From: Bin87 sp034423575
Lineage (GTDB): Bacteria > Chloroflexota > Dehalococcoidia > Lucifugimonadales > UBA3495
Reading direction: 5' to 3'
NCBI GenBank assembly: GCA_034423575.1
Contig: DAOUIF010000028.1
Coordinates: 70,160-134,159 of the forward strand
DNA: 64,000 nucleotides
In this document: positions 24,273-32,232 of the stretch, piece by piece
Layout of the letters: every line of letters begins with the position of its first letter
Numbering within the stretch: position 1 is the stretch's first letter
The notes under the pieces: generated by a model
Database searches by the model: none
The model's input: only the letters and a program-made list of their open reading frames with translations
What the model was told of the DNA's origin: nothing
Program-made: the position numbers and the translations under genes

Positions 24273-26078
24273 ATGGCCGCCGGACTAACGTACGGAAATG
24301 ACCGGAACGCTGCTGGAACTGCATTCATGCTCCTGGCAGTTGTGGGCTTTTCATTTGTACCCTTACTGGTTGCGGTCGGCGGCGGTACGGATAGCCCATT
24401 CCTGTTCACTTCTGGAGTTAGTTTAGGGACTGGATTGGGCAGCGCTTTGTTCTTGGCAGCGGCATTTAGGCCGGTTTTGCTTAACCGTTCAGTATTGTCC
24501 CTCATATCGCAGCGACTGCTCTCCTGGTCTCTGTTCCTCGTAGTGATCAACCAGTTCGTTTACAGTTTGTTCGCTTGGTCAACCCGCTACCTGGATTTCT
24601 CAGTAGTTTCCACCTTGTTCGAGACCTGGCCAATATTTCTGATAGTCCTGACTGCTATCTTGTATCGAGCCCAGGCGCGTTATTACAAAATTACTTCGAG
24701 CATGCTGTGGCTGCTGGTAACCGGTTTTATCGGTTTCGGGTTCGTAACCGCCAGTCAGTCCGGAGGTTTCGGCAATTGGGATGATTCCCGATTGTCGGAA
24801 ACCGTCATCGGGCTCGCCCTTGTAATCAGCGCGGTGCTGGTCGCGGCCCTCCCTGCGTTTGGGTTCAAGTGGGGAACTGACCTCAGCGAGGCATTGCCAG
24901 CCGATGTAGTAGGCGACAGAAACAGACCCTTTGTGGAAATTTGTTGCGCTTTAATAGCATTCTGCATCGCCAGTTTTGCGGGGATTGGACTGAACGCAGG
25001 TGTCGGCTTTGTCGCTACGGAGACCATTTCCATGGAGTCATTGGCAATCGCAGTTGCCAGCGGCGCGCTGATTATGGCGCCAGCCAGCATATCCTGGCGA
25101 GCGGCCAATATGCTGACCCGCAACTTGGGTATCAATGCGTTGTCGTATGCTACACCTATCTTTGCGCTGGCGTGGCTTTTCCTGTTTTGGCAGGTGGACG
25201 TGGCAAGGGTAGATTTTCTCATCATAGGTGCTGCCGCGATCATCACCGCCAATCTGCTGATCAACTTTGAGGCCGAAGTGCGATTCGGCTTTAAAGCCCT
25301 GATCCTCGCACTCTGGGCCTGCGGGGCTTTCGTCTATTTGCGTGATGAACTGCTGGTGTTTTTGCCCTTCGACGGCTGGCTTTGGCCCCGGGAAACCTAT
25401 CTGGGAGCAGTGGGTCTGTCCGCCACCGTCTTCATACTGCTGCTGACCTTCCGCGTAGCCCGGCTGGCGCCACGCACCCAGGACGAAGACAACCGCATCT
25501 TCGCCCTGCATCAAGCCGTGGAACTGCTTGCCAGACGCAGCCTGATTGCCCCAGTGGTCAGCGAGCACATTCGTGGCGTCGACAGTGCCCGCAACCCGGA
25601 AGAACTGCGCATCGCCTACGCCCAGGCCAAACTCTGCTTCGTTCGGGCCGCTGCCTCGGGCCACCAGGTGGCCGACCAAAAGCTTCTTGCCCGCGCCGAG
25701 GCCCAACTCAACATGGTGGTCCATTCCCGCCAGCAGGGCGTGGATTTTGGTGAACTCTTTTCGCTGATAATCTTTGGTGGCGCCACCGTGCTGCTGTCCC
25801 TGCTGTCCCGCCCGGAGGTCTCGGGATGGACGGCATTCATCTACGAGGTGTTCAGCGTCCTGTTCCCCGCGGTCATCGTTTTCCTGATTGTCAGCGTGTG
25901 GGACCTGCACCGCGACCGCTCCGACCTGGTGTTGGCCGCTCAATTCGGCGACGACGGCTATGGAGTGATCTTCCGCGACCCCAGGAACCGCCGCTTTGAA
26001 CGGGCAGTCTCCACCGTCATCGGCCTTGGGATAGCTGCCACCTACGCTGGTCTCCTCTGGCACAAGTGGGTTGGCTGA
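24273..26078 (+). CDS. Multi-pass membrane protein: EamA/DMT-like transporter region plus C-terminal soluble and membrane module (copy 1)
   Basis: 601 residues from ATG 24273, which follows a TATACT box by 8 bases. About ten membrane helices fill residues 1-340 in a pattern like drug/metabolite transporters (FAWSTRYLDFSVVSTLFETWPIFLIVL; ITRNLGIN-type loop). Then come two more helices, a soluble segment of about 110 residues that starts TQDEDNRIFALHQAVELLARR, and a final membrane unit (HSRQQGVDFGELFSLIIFGG ... VFLIVSVWDLHRDRSD and a last helix). The fused C-terminal part is not a known DMT feature. The neighbouring gene is a full-length paralogue. The first kilobase is visibly richer in A/T than the rest. 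Transport is inferred, and the substrate is unknown. Confidence 0.65.
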   Translation: MAAGLTYGNDRNAAGTAFMLLAVVGFSFVPLLVAVGGGTDSPFLFTSGVSLGTGLGSALFLAAAFRPVLLNRSVLSLISQRLLSWSLFLVVINQFVYSLFAWSTRYLDFSVVSTLFETWPIFLIVLTAILYRAQARYYKITSSMLWLLVTGFIGFGFVTASQSGGFGNWDDSRLSETVIGLALVISAVLVAALPAFGFKWGTDLSEALPADVVGDRNRPFVEICCALIAFCIASFAGIGLNAGVGFVATETISMESLAIAVASGALIMAPASISWRAANMLTRNLGINALSYATPIFALAWLFLFWQVDVARVDFLIIGAAAIITANLLINFEAEVRFGFKALILALWACGAFVYLRDELLVFLPFDGWLWPRETYLGAVGLSATVFILLLTFRVARLAPRTQDEDNRIFALHQAVELLARRSLIAPVVSEHIRGVDSARNPEELRIAYAQAKLCFVRAAASGHQVADQKLLARAEAQLNMVVHSRQQGVDFGELFSLIIFGGATVLLSLLSRPEVSGWTAFIYEVFSVLFPAVIVFLIVSVWDLHRDRSDLVLAAQFGDDGYGVIFRDPRNRRFERAVSTVIGLGIAATYAGLLWHKWVG

Positions 26079-26259
26079 GACCGGGCCGCATCGGAGTCAT
26101 TCTTCGCAAGCAGGATTCGCCGGATTTTGCGATTTGGCTGTATCGGGAGATCTTCGTCACAAGACGGTCCCAATCCGGACGATCCGTGTATGGCGGAAAT
26201 CCTCATTCTGACGATTACCGCCGCAAAACGGGCAGGCATGAGCGGGTTTCACTCGTTGC

Positions 26260-26265
26260 TATAAT
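26260..26265 (+). promoter_or_regulatory. -10 box of a leaderless promoter
   Basis: A perfect TATAAT ends 5 bases before ATG 26271. Transcription should begin on or next to the A of the start codon, and there is no ribosome-binding site. Confidence 0.6.
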
Positions 26266-26270
26266 GCCGC

Positions 26271-28133
26271 ATGGCGATTGCAAGAATACCCAATCGCATA
26301 CCCAACCTGGCAGGAAACCGCCTGGCCATCGGCTATATGCTGCTGGCGGTCACCCTGTTTTCTTCTTTGCCTCTGGTCATTGAGCGGGGTGGCGGTGGTC
26401 AGACACCCTTTCTGTTTAACGCCGGCATGAACGCCGGCGTTGCGCTGGGTTGTCTAGTCTTCGTTGCCATCCTGTATCGCCGTCTGGTTTTCAATCTTCC
26501 CAACCTGCTGGTGATTGCCCGTCGGGCTGTGGACGTGAAATTGGCGCTGTCAGTGGTCGCCGCTTTCAACTTTGCCCTGTTCGCCTGGTCCACCCGTCTC
26601 ATCGACGTCTCGGTCGCTGCCATCCTCTTCGAAACCTGGCCGATACTGCTCATCCTGCTGATGGCGCGGCTCTTTCCGGGCGGCGCCCGCTATCGGGAAC
26701 CGGCCCCGGAAATGCTGCTGCTCCTCGTTTTGAGCTTGGCCGGTTTCGCCTTCGTGGTGGTTGGACAGGCCGGCGGGTTCGCTAATATCCAAACTGGCGG
26801 TCTGTCCGCTCTCGTCGTCGGCGTGGTCCTGGCCGGAGCCGGAGCCGTTGCCACCTCGTTCACTGCCTTCAGCTTCCGGTGGGGCACGGATGTCGTCCAT
26901 GCGATACCCTCGGAAGCCAGGCAAGGCATCGGCGAGCACTCGCTGGAGATGTTCGGCGTGCTCGTGGCGTTCTTCATCGCCAACACCGTGGCTGCCGTGC
27001 TGAACGGCTATGCCGGCATGAACACCGGCGAGGTCATCGATTCGAGCACGCTGCTCACTGCCTTCGTCCTGGGCGCGGCAATCAACGGCATCGCCAACGT
27101 GGCCTGGCGCAAAGCTAACCTGATCACCGACAACCTCGGCATCAATGCTCTGGCCAATACCACCCCGGTGTTCAGCTTGGTCTGGCTGTTCCTCTTTTTC
27201 CAGGTCACGCCGGAACGTCCCGATTACCTGATCATCGGCGCGGTGGGAATCATCACCGTCAATTTGCTGATCAACTCCGAGGCCGAAATCCGCTTCGGCT
27301 TCAAGGCGCTGTTGCTGGGGCTGTGGGCCTGCGGAGCGTTTGTATATCTGCGCGACGATGTGTTGCAGTACCTGCCCTTCGGCGAGTGGCAATGGCCCGG
27401 AGAAACCTATTTTGGAGCATTGGGATTGTCCGCCACCGTGTTTACCCTGCTGCGTTCCTTCCGGGTGGCCCGGTTGTCCACCCAGACCCAGGACGAAGAC
27501 AACCGCTTGTATTCTCTGTTCCAGAATCTCGACCTGCTGGCCCGCCGGAACGTCATTGACCAATCCGTCCGCGTTCACATTCTCGCCATCGACTACGCGG
27601 TAACTCCGGAAGAACTGCAAGATGCGTACCAGAAGATCCGAGGATGTCTGGCCCAGGCTGTGACGTCCAATCCTTCCCCCGAAGACCTGGCAGATCTGGC
27701 CGAAGCCGAAACGCAGCTCAACGTAATTGCCCACTCTCGACAGCAGGGCATCGAGTTTGGTGAGCTGTTCGCTTTGATCATATTCGGCGGCATCACTGTG
27801 TTCATTGGACTGGCCTCCCGTCCCGGCGTGACCGGTTGGGTTGCCTTCCTGGTGGAAATGCTCGTGGTATTGTTCTCCGCGGTCATCTTCTTCCTGATTG
27901 TCAATGTTTGGGATCTGCACCGCGACCGGGCCGGCGAGATTCTGGAAAAACGGCTATATCAATACCATGCTGCGACCGACTACGCCGGCACCGGCGTGGT
28001 CCTCTATGAAGGTTATGGCGTAGCTTTCCGCGACGCCGTGAACCGTCGTTTCGAACAGACTACCTCCGTCGTGATCGGCCTGCTTGTCACTGCCGCCTTC
28101 GCCGCGCTGCTATGGCAGAAGTGGATGCCATGA
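26271..28133 (+). CDS. Multi-pass membrane protein: EamA/DMT-like transporter region plus C-terminal module (copy 2)
   Basis: 620 residues from ATG 26271, probably leaderless. It aligns along its whole length with the preceding gene. Shared blocks include FAWSTRLIDVS, LFETWPI, NLGINAL, INSEAEIRFGFKALLLGLWACGAFVYLRDD, TQTQDEDNRL, HSRQQGIEFGELFALIIFGG and VWDLHRDR. Around fifteen membrane helices are predicted by eye, with one cytoplasmic or exported soluble segment (about residues 410-510) between the transporter-like part and the last helices. It carries an extra 15-20 residues near the C-terminus compared with copy 1. Function unknown; the EamA resemblance suggests export of a metabolite. 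Confidence 0.68.
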   Translation: MAIARIPNRIPNLAGNRLAIGYMLLAVTLFSSLPLVIERGGGGQTPFLFNAGMNAGVALGCLVFVAILYRRLVFNLPNLLVIARRAVDVKLALSVVAAFNFALFAWSTRLIDVSVAAILFETWPILLILLMARLFPGGARYREPAPEMLLLLVLSLAGFAFVVVGQAGGFANIQTGGLSALVVGVVLAGAGAVATSFTAFSFRWGTDVVHAIPSEARQGIGEHSLEMFGVLVAFFIANTVAAVLNGYAGMNTGEVIDSSTLLTAFVLGAAINGIANVAWRKANLITDNLGINALANTTPVFSLVWLFLFFQVTPERPDYLIIGAVGIITVNLLINSEAEIRFGFKALLLGLWACGAFVYLRDDVLQYLPFGEWQWPGETYFGALGLSATVFTLLRSFRVARLSTQTQDEDNRLYSLFQNLDLLARRNVIDQSVRVHILAIDYAVTPEELQDAYQKIRGCLAQAVTSNPSPEDLADLAEAETQLNVIAHSRQQGIEFGELFALIIFGGITVFIGLASRPGVTGWVAFLVEMLVVLFSAVIFFLIVNVWDLHRDRAGEILEKRLYQYHAATDYAGTGVVLYEGYGVAFRDAVNRRFEQTTSVVIGLLVTAAFAALLWQKWMP

Positions 28134-28188
28134 CAATGGCGAGCCGATTTGCCGCCCTGATAACTCACCTGACCAGGCCGGCCGTCGT

Positions 28189-28197
28189 GCTAAAATT
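28189..28197 (+). promoter_or_regulatory. Extended -10 promoter for cysteine desulfurase
   Basis: TGCTAAAAT fits the extended -10 form and ends 22 bases before ATG 28220. GGAACAGG lies between them as a weak ribosome-binding site. Confidence 0.4.
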
Positions 28198-28219
28198 GTG
28201 GAACAGGTTTCTCTGATCC

Positions 28220-29416
28220 ATGACGACCCAAAACCACATCTACTTGGACCACGCCGGCACCACGCCCATGGACGAACCCGTCCTCGAGGCGATGCTGCCC
28301 TATTTCACGCACCTCTACGGCAACGCCTCCAGCGTCCATACTGTCGGACAGGAGGCGCGCTATGCCCTGGACGCGGCTCGTGAGCGCGTAGCCAGGGTGC
28401 TCAACTGCCGCAACCGCGAGGTGGTCTTCACCAGCGGCGGCACCGAGTCCGACAACGCGGCCATCCGTGGCGGCGCCTACGCCCTGGAAGAAACCGGACG
28501 CCACGTGATCACCGCCGCCGCCGAGCACCACGCTGTTCTCCACGCCTGTCAGATGCTGGAAAACCGCGGTTGGGAAGTGACCTACCTGCCTGTCGACGAC
28601 TACGGCCGCGTGGACCCTCAGCAGGTCGCCAACGCGATTACCCCGGAGACCGCTCTCGTTTCGATAATGTATGCCAACAACGAGATCGGCACCATCAACC
28701 CCATCCCCGAGATTTCCGCGGCCGTCAAGGACCGCGCCCAGGCTCTCAGGCGCACCATTGTTATGCACACGGATGCGGTGCAGGCCGCCGGGTTCCTGGA
28801 CCTCGATGTTCGCCGCCTCGGTGTGGACATGATGAGCCTGTCCGGCCACAAGTTCTACGGCCCCAAGGGCGTCGGCGTGCTCTTCCTGCGCCGGGGAGTG
28901 CCATATCTCCCCCTGATCACCGGCGGCGGCCAGGAGCGCGAACGGCGATCCGGCACCGAAAACGTGGCCGGCATCATTGGCCTGTCCGTAGCCCTCGAAA
29001 TCGCCGATAGCAACCGGGACGAGATCGGCGCCCATTGCGCCGCCCTGCGCGATCGCGTCATCGCCGAAATTCGCCATCACATCCCCGACGCCATCCTCAA
29101 CGGGCATCCCACCGACCGGTTGCCCAACAACGTCAACTTTTCCTTCGATGGAGTCGAGGGCGAATCCATTCTGTTGGGTCTGGATCTCCAGGGCATCGCT
29201 GCCAGCAGCGGCAGTGCCTGCAGCAGCGGCTCCCTGGAGCCCTCCCACGTCCTCCTCGCGCTGGGCCAGACCGCGGATACGGCCCGCGGCTCCCTTCGCG
29301 TCACCCTCGGCAAGCGCAATACCGACGCTGAGGTCGACCGGCTGTTGTCCGTACTCACCGGCCTCATCGGCGACCTGCGCCAGATGCCCACTTTGACCGG
29401 AACCGGCGATGACTAG
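28220..29416 (+). CDS. Cysteine desulfurase (NifS/IscS class)
   Basis: 398 residues from ATG 28220. PLP-enzyme motifs are complete: IYLDHAGTTPMDEPVLEAM at the N-terminus, TSGGTESDN near residue 73, AEHHAVLH near 100, the PLP-Lys in SLSGHKFYGPKGVG near 210, and the mobile catalytic Cys in SSGSACSSGSLEPSHVL near 334. The long Cys loop marks group I (NifS/IscS). It takes sulfur from cysteine to form a persulfide used for Fe-S clusters, tRNA thiolation and, in some bacteria, selenium delivery. No iscU is adjacent. The next gene starts inside its last codons (8-base overlap), so both are co-translated. Confidence 0.9.
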   Translation: MTTQNHIYLDHAGTTPMDEPVLEAMLPYFTHLYGNASSVHTVGQEARYALDAARERVARVLNCRNREVVFTSGGTESDNAAIRGGAYALEETGRHVITAAAEHHAVLHACQMLENRGWEVTYLPVDDYGRVDPQQVANAITPETALVSIMYANNEIGTINPIPEISAAVKDRAQALRRTIVMHTDAVQAAGFLDLDVRRLGVDMMSLSGHKFYGPKGVGVLFLRRGVPYLPLITGGGQERERRSGTENVAGIIGLSVALEIADSNRDEIGAHCAALRDRVIAEIRHHIPDAILNGHPTDRLPNNVNFSFDGVEGESILLGLDLQGIAASSGSACSSGSLEPSHVLLALGQTADTARGSLRVTLGKRNTDAEVDRLLSVLTGLIGDLRQMPTLTGTGDD

Positions 29417-30068
29417 TCCCCGAGGCGGTGCCTTCTCCCGGCGGATGGCGCCGGTTATCGTGTTGGTGTTCCTGGCGGTAGTCGCCGGTTTGGCCTGCTC
29501 GTCCCAGTCGCCCAACATCGGCAAGTATTACAAGGGCCGGATCCTCCACGTGAGCGTGGCGGATTTGCAGCGCACTGATGAGTTGCGCTGGACCACCTCG
29601 ACCCGCTTGCCCGCGCAGGGAGCGGCCGGCGACCCACTCTACAAGCTGTCTCCCGAGTCGGACGAAAACGAACTCATCCTTCTCCGCGTCAGGGTCGAAA
29701 ACCACACGGCAACCAGCGCCATCGTCAACGTCGACCGCGATTCGGCGCAGCTTCGGGACTTCTTCCAGGGCAAGTACGCGCCAGTTGATGTCGGCGCACT
29801 GGCTCAGGAAGCCGAAATCCCTGAGAAACCATCCGAGCGGTGCAACGTGCCCGTGAATCCCGAGTCCCCGACCGAATGCGTCAGGTTCCTCTGGAACGCG
29901 CTCTACGAGGAGCAGCAGTCCGACGGCCAGGTCAAGCTGGTCCACCGTGCCCAGCAGCTGCCCCGAGGCACTGGCTTGGACGGGTGGCTGGTCTTTGAAG
30001 TCCCGAGGAACACCGAGTTTCGCTCGTTCCGCTGGGCCGCCGGTGACACGGTCATCATAGATTTTTGA
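29409..30068 (+). CDS. Putative lipoprotein of unknown function
   Basis: 219 residues. ATG 29409 overlaps the end of the desulfurase gene by 8 bases. An N-terminal hydrophobic segment (APVIVLVFLAVVAGLAC, Cys30) looks like a lipoprotein signal, though the residues before the Cys (G-L-A-C) are not the ideal lipobox. The mature part is beta-rich (ENELILLRVRVENHTATSAIVNVDRDSAQLRDFFQGKYAPVD, later GWLVFEVPRNTEFRSFRW), in the style of DUF4352-like immunoglobulin-fold telokin domains. It is probably anchored outside the cytoplasmic membrane. The overlap with a cytoplasmic enzyme gene looks like economical packing rather than shared function. Confidence 0.7.
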   Translation: MTSPRGGAFSRRMAPVIVLVFLAVVAGLACSSQSPNIGKYYKGRILHVSVADLQRTDELRWTTSTRLPAQGAAGDPLYKLSPESDENELILLRVRVENHTATSAIVNVDRDSAQLRDFFQGKYAPVDVGALAQEAEIPEKPSERCNVPVNPESPTECVRFLWNALYEEQQSDGQVKLVHRAQQLPRGTGLDGWLVFEVPRNTEFRSFRWAAGDTVIIDF

Positions 30069-30168
30069 TCGCTACCCGTCCTGATTCGCAACGGGGCGGT
30101 AACCGCGCCACGCGGATGCGCGACTTTAGCCCAACGTCCGGATCTTCCGCCGCGGTGGCTCGCCCCGC

Positions 30169-30777
30169 ATGAACCGGTCCTCAGACGCGGACGCCATACC
30201 CGTAGGCCGACGCGTTTTCCACCTGATCGCGGCTAGCTGCACCACCCTTCTGGTTCTGGTACTCCCCGAACCGGCCTATATGTCTTTGGTCGGTGGGGGC
30301 GCCCTGCTCTCACTGGCTGTGGACGTCGGTCGCCAACGTACCGGTTTCTTCAACCGGGTCTACATGGGGATCTTCCGTTCCGTCCTCAAGCCGTCCGAGG
30401 CCACGGATATCACCGGCGCCACCTACCTGTTGATCGCGATCTTCTTTGCGTTCTACTTCTTCGGCGCGGAGGTAGCGCTGCCGGTGCTGATGTTCGTCGC
30501 TGTGGGAGATCCCGTCGCCGCGCTGATTGGGCCTCGATGCCCCGGCCCCCGGCTCTGGGGCAAGTCGCCGGTGGGCAGCCTGGCTTTTGTTGCGGCGTCC
30601 CTCGGCGTGTGGGCCATCCTGGTGTCCGCAGGAGTTGGGGCCTGGTCCTGGGCGGTGGTGATTACGGCCGTGTTTGCCGCCGGCGTGGAACTTACTCCGC
30701 TGCCGCTGGACGACAATTTGACGGTGCCGCTGATCGCCGGCGGTTTCATTACGCTGTTGCGCGCTGCCGGCCTGTGA
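30169..30777 (+). CDS. SEC59/DGK1/VTE5-family membrane kinase-like protein
   Basis: 202 residues with about six membrane helices. The family core is visible: ADDITGATYLLIAIFF-like segment (EATDITGATYLL), then VAVGDPVAALIGPR followed by GKSPVGSLAFVAAS. It ends with ELTPLPLDDNLTVPLIAG, close to the E-x-x-x-D-N-x-x-x-P motif. This family includes dolichol kinase, diacylglycerol kinase and phytol kinase, which phosphorylate lipid alcohols using CTP or ATP. A bacterial role could be in isoprenoid alcohol recycling; that is inference. It starts 100 bases after the lipoprotein gene. Confidence 0.72.
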   Translation: MNRSSDADAIPVGRRVFHLIAASCTTLLVLVLPEPAYMSLVGGGALLSLAVDVGRQRTGFFNRVYMGIFRSVLKPSEATDITGATYLLIAIFFAFYFFGAEVALPVLMFVAVGDPVAALIGPRCPGPRLWGKSPVGSLAFVAASLGVWAILVSAGVGAWSWAVVITAVFAAGVELTPLPLDDNLTVPLIAGGFITLLRAAGL

Positions 30778-30789
30778 CCGCAGAAAGGT

Positions 30790-32139
30790 CTAGGCTGCCG
30801 CGCCGTCGTACGCTATCACCTCGGCTCGCTGCCGCTGGAAATTGAGGTACGACGCCTTCGACATCGCCGGCCGGAACGATGATGTGACCCGCCTGGCCCC
30901 CTCGGCATTGTCCGCCAGCAGGTCAATCACCGCCATCGCCATGATCTTCGCCGGATTCACCACCGCCTGTTGGTAGTCCATGATCACGTACTCTGAGCTG
31001 TGACCCGCACCTTCGGCGCCGGCCGTATAGGGGTGAATTGCCGGGATGATGTGACTCAGATCGCCCATGTCAGTGGAACCGCCCCGGTTGCGCGTGGGCG
31101 GCATCATCAGAACGCGGTTTTCCTGTAACAGTCCCTTCGCGTTGACCCTGAACACATCCAGTAGGTTTTGATCGTGCCGCATCGGCAGGTATCCCGGTAT
31201 GTTGGTGATGGACACTGACGCGCCCACCGACAACGCGCCCGAGCGGAAGCACCGGTCCACGATGTCCGAGTAGCGCACCACCGCCTCCGGAGTGCCCGAC
31301 CGCACCCGCCATTCCAGCCGCACGTCCGAAGGGACCGAGTTTACCGCCTGCCCGCCGTGGGTCATGATCCCGTGGATCCGCACCGTGTCCGGCTCCCGGT
31401 AGAGTTCCCGGTTGGCGTTGATTGCCTGCAACGCGAAATTCGCCGCGTTCAGCGCATTAATGCCCAAGTGCGGCGAAGACCCGGCGTGGGCGGCCCGGCC
31501 GGTGAACCGCACATACTTGACCACGTGCCCGTTGCTCGTCCCGCCCATGGCGAACGAGTGCGATCCCATGTCGCTGGCCGTGTGGCACATCATTGCGATG
31601 TCAACGTCGTCGAACTCGCCCAGCCGGATCAGTTCCTGTTTCCCGCCCATGAATTCGATCTTGCCCGTCTCTCGAAGGTCCAGCCGCCGGGCCACCTCGA
31701 TGAATTCCTCGGCGGGCACCGCGAACGGCACGATCTCGCCGTTCAGCTCGGGCAGCACCTCCGGAGTGGACAACCCGATCACGGCACCCAGCATCATCCC
31801 GATCTGGCAGTTGTGTCCGCAAGCATGCGCCGCTTTGGTCGTTTCCGCCACGAAAGGATGGCCGTCCACGATCAGGCTGTCCAGCTCCCCAATGATTGCC
31901 ACGCTCGGGCCGGCTCCCGCGCCGCCTTTGATGGTTCCCTTCAGGCCGGTCAACGCCAGTCCCGCACGGAACTGCACTCCCAGCTTGGCGAACTGCTCCG
32001 CAACGACCCGCGCCGTCCGATATTCGCTGTAACCTGGCTCAGGGTGCTCCAGGATATCTTTGGACACTGCGATCAGGTCGTCGCTATGCCGGTCGATCGC
32101 GGCGCATGCCGCCTGCTTCAGTTCCTCGCGCGTGGCCAT
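30790..32139 (-). CDS. M20D-family amidohydrolase, copy 2 of a tandem pair
   Basis: 449 residues. The M20D features are seen: N-terminal SKDILEHPEPGYSEYRTARVVAEQF, metal ligands in AHACGHNCQIGMMLGA (Cys-Gly-His near residue 108), the Glu pair in VPAEEFIEVARR, and DMGDLSHIIPAIHPYTAGAEGAGHS near the end. Family members hydrolyse N-acyl amino acids, aminobenzoyl-glutamate or hippurate-like amides. The substrate is unknown. It lies 93 bases downstream of a paralogue of similar length. Confidence 0.85.
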   Translation of the reverse strand: MATREELKQAACAAIDRHSDDLIAVSKDILEHPEPGYSEYRTARVVAEQFAKLGVQFRAGLALTGLKGTIKGGAGAGPSVAIIGELDSLIVDGHPFVAETTKAAHACGHNCQIGMMLGAVIGLSTPEVLPELNGEIVPFAVPAEEFIEVARRLDLRETGKIEFMGGKQELIRLGEFDDVDIAMMCHTASDMGSHSFAMGGTSNGHVVKYVRFTGRAAHAGSSPHLGINALNAANFALQAINANRELYREPDTVRIHGIMTHGGQAVNSVPSDVRLEWRVRSGTPEAVVRYSDIVDRCFRSGALSVGASVSITNIPGYLPMRHDQNLLDVFRVNAKGLLQENRVLMMPPTRNRGGSTDMGDLSHIIPAIHPYTAGAEGAGHSSEYVIMDYQQAVVNPAKIMAMAVIDLLADNAEGARRVTSSFRPAMSKASYLNFQRQRAEVIAYDGAAA

Positions 32140-32232
32140 TCCGTAAGTTCCGTTCCAGGGATGCGATGTTCGGTAGCTGGATTTGCGATCGACGTGGCTT
32201 GGAGCCGTATTCCGTGTGCCGCGCCGCAGCCG

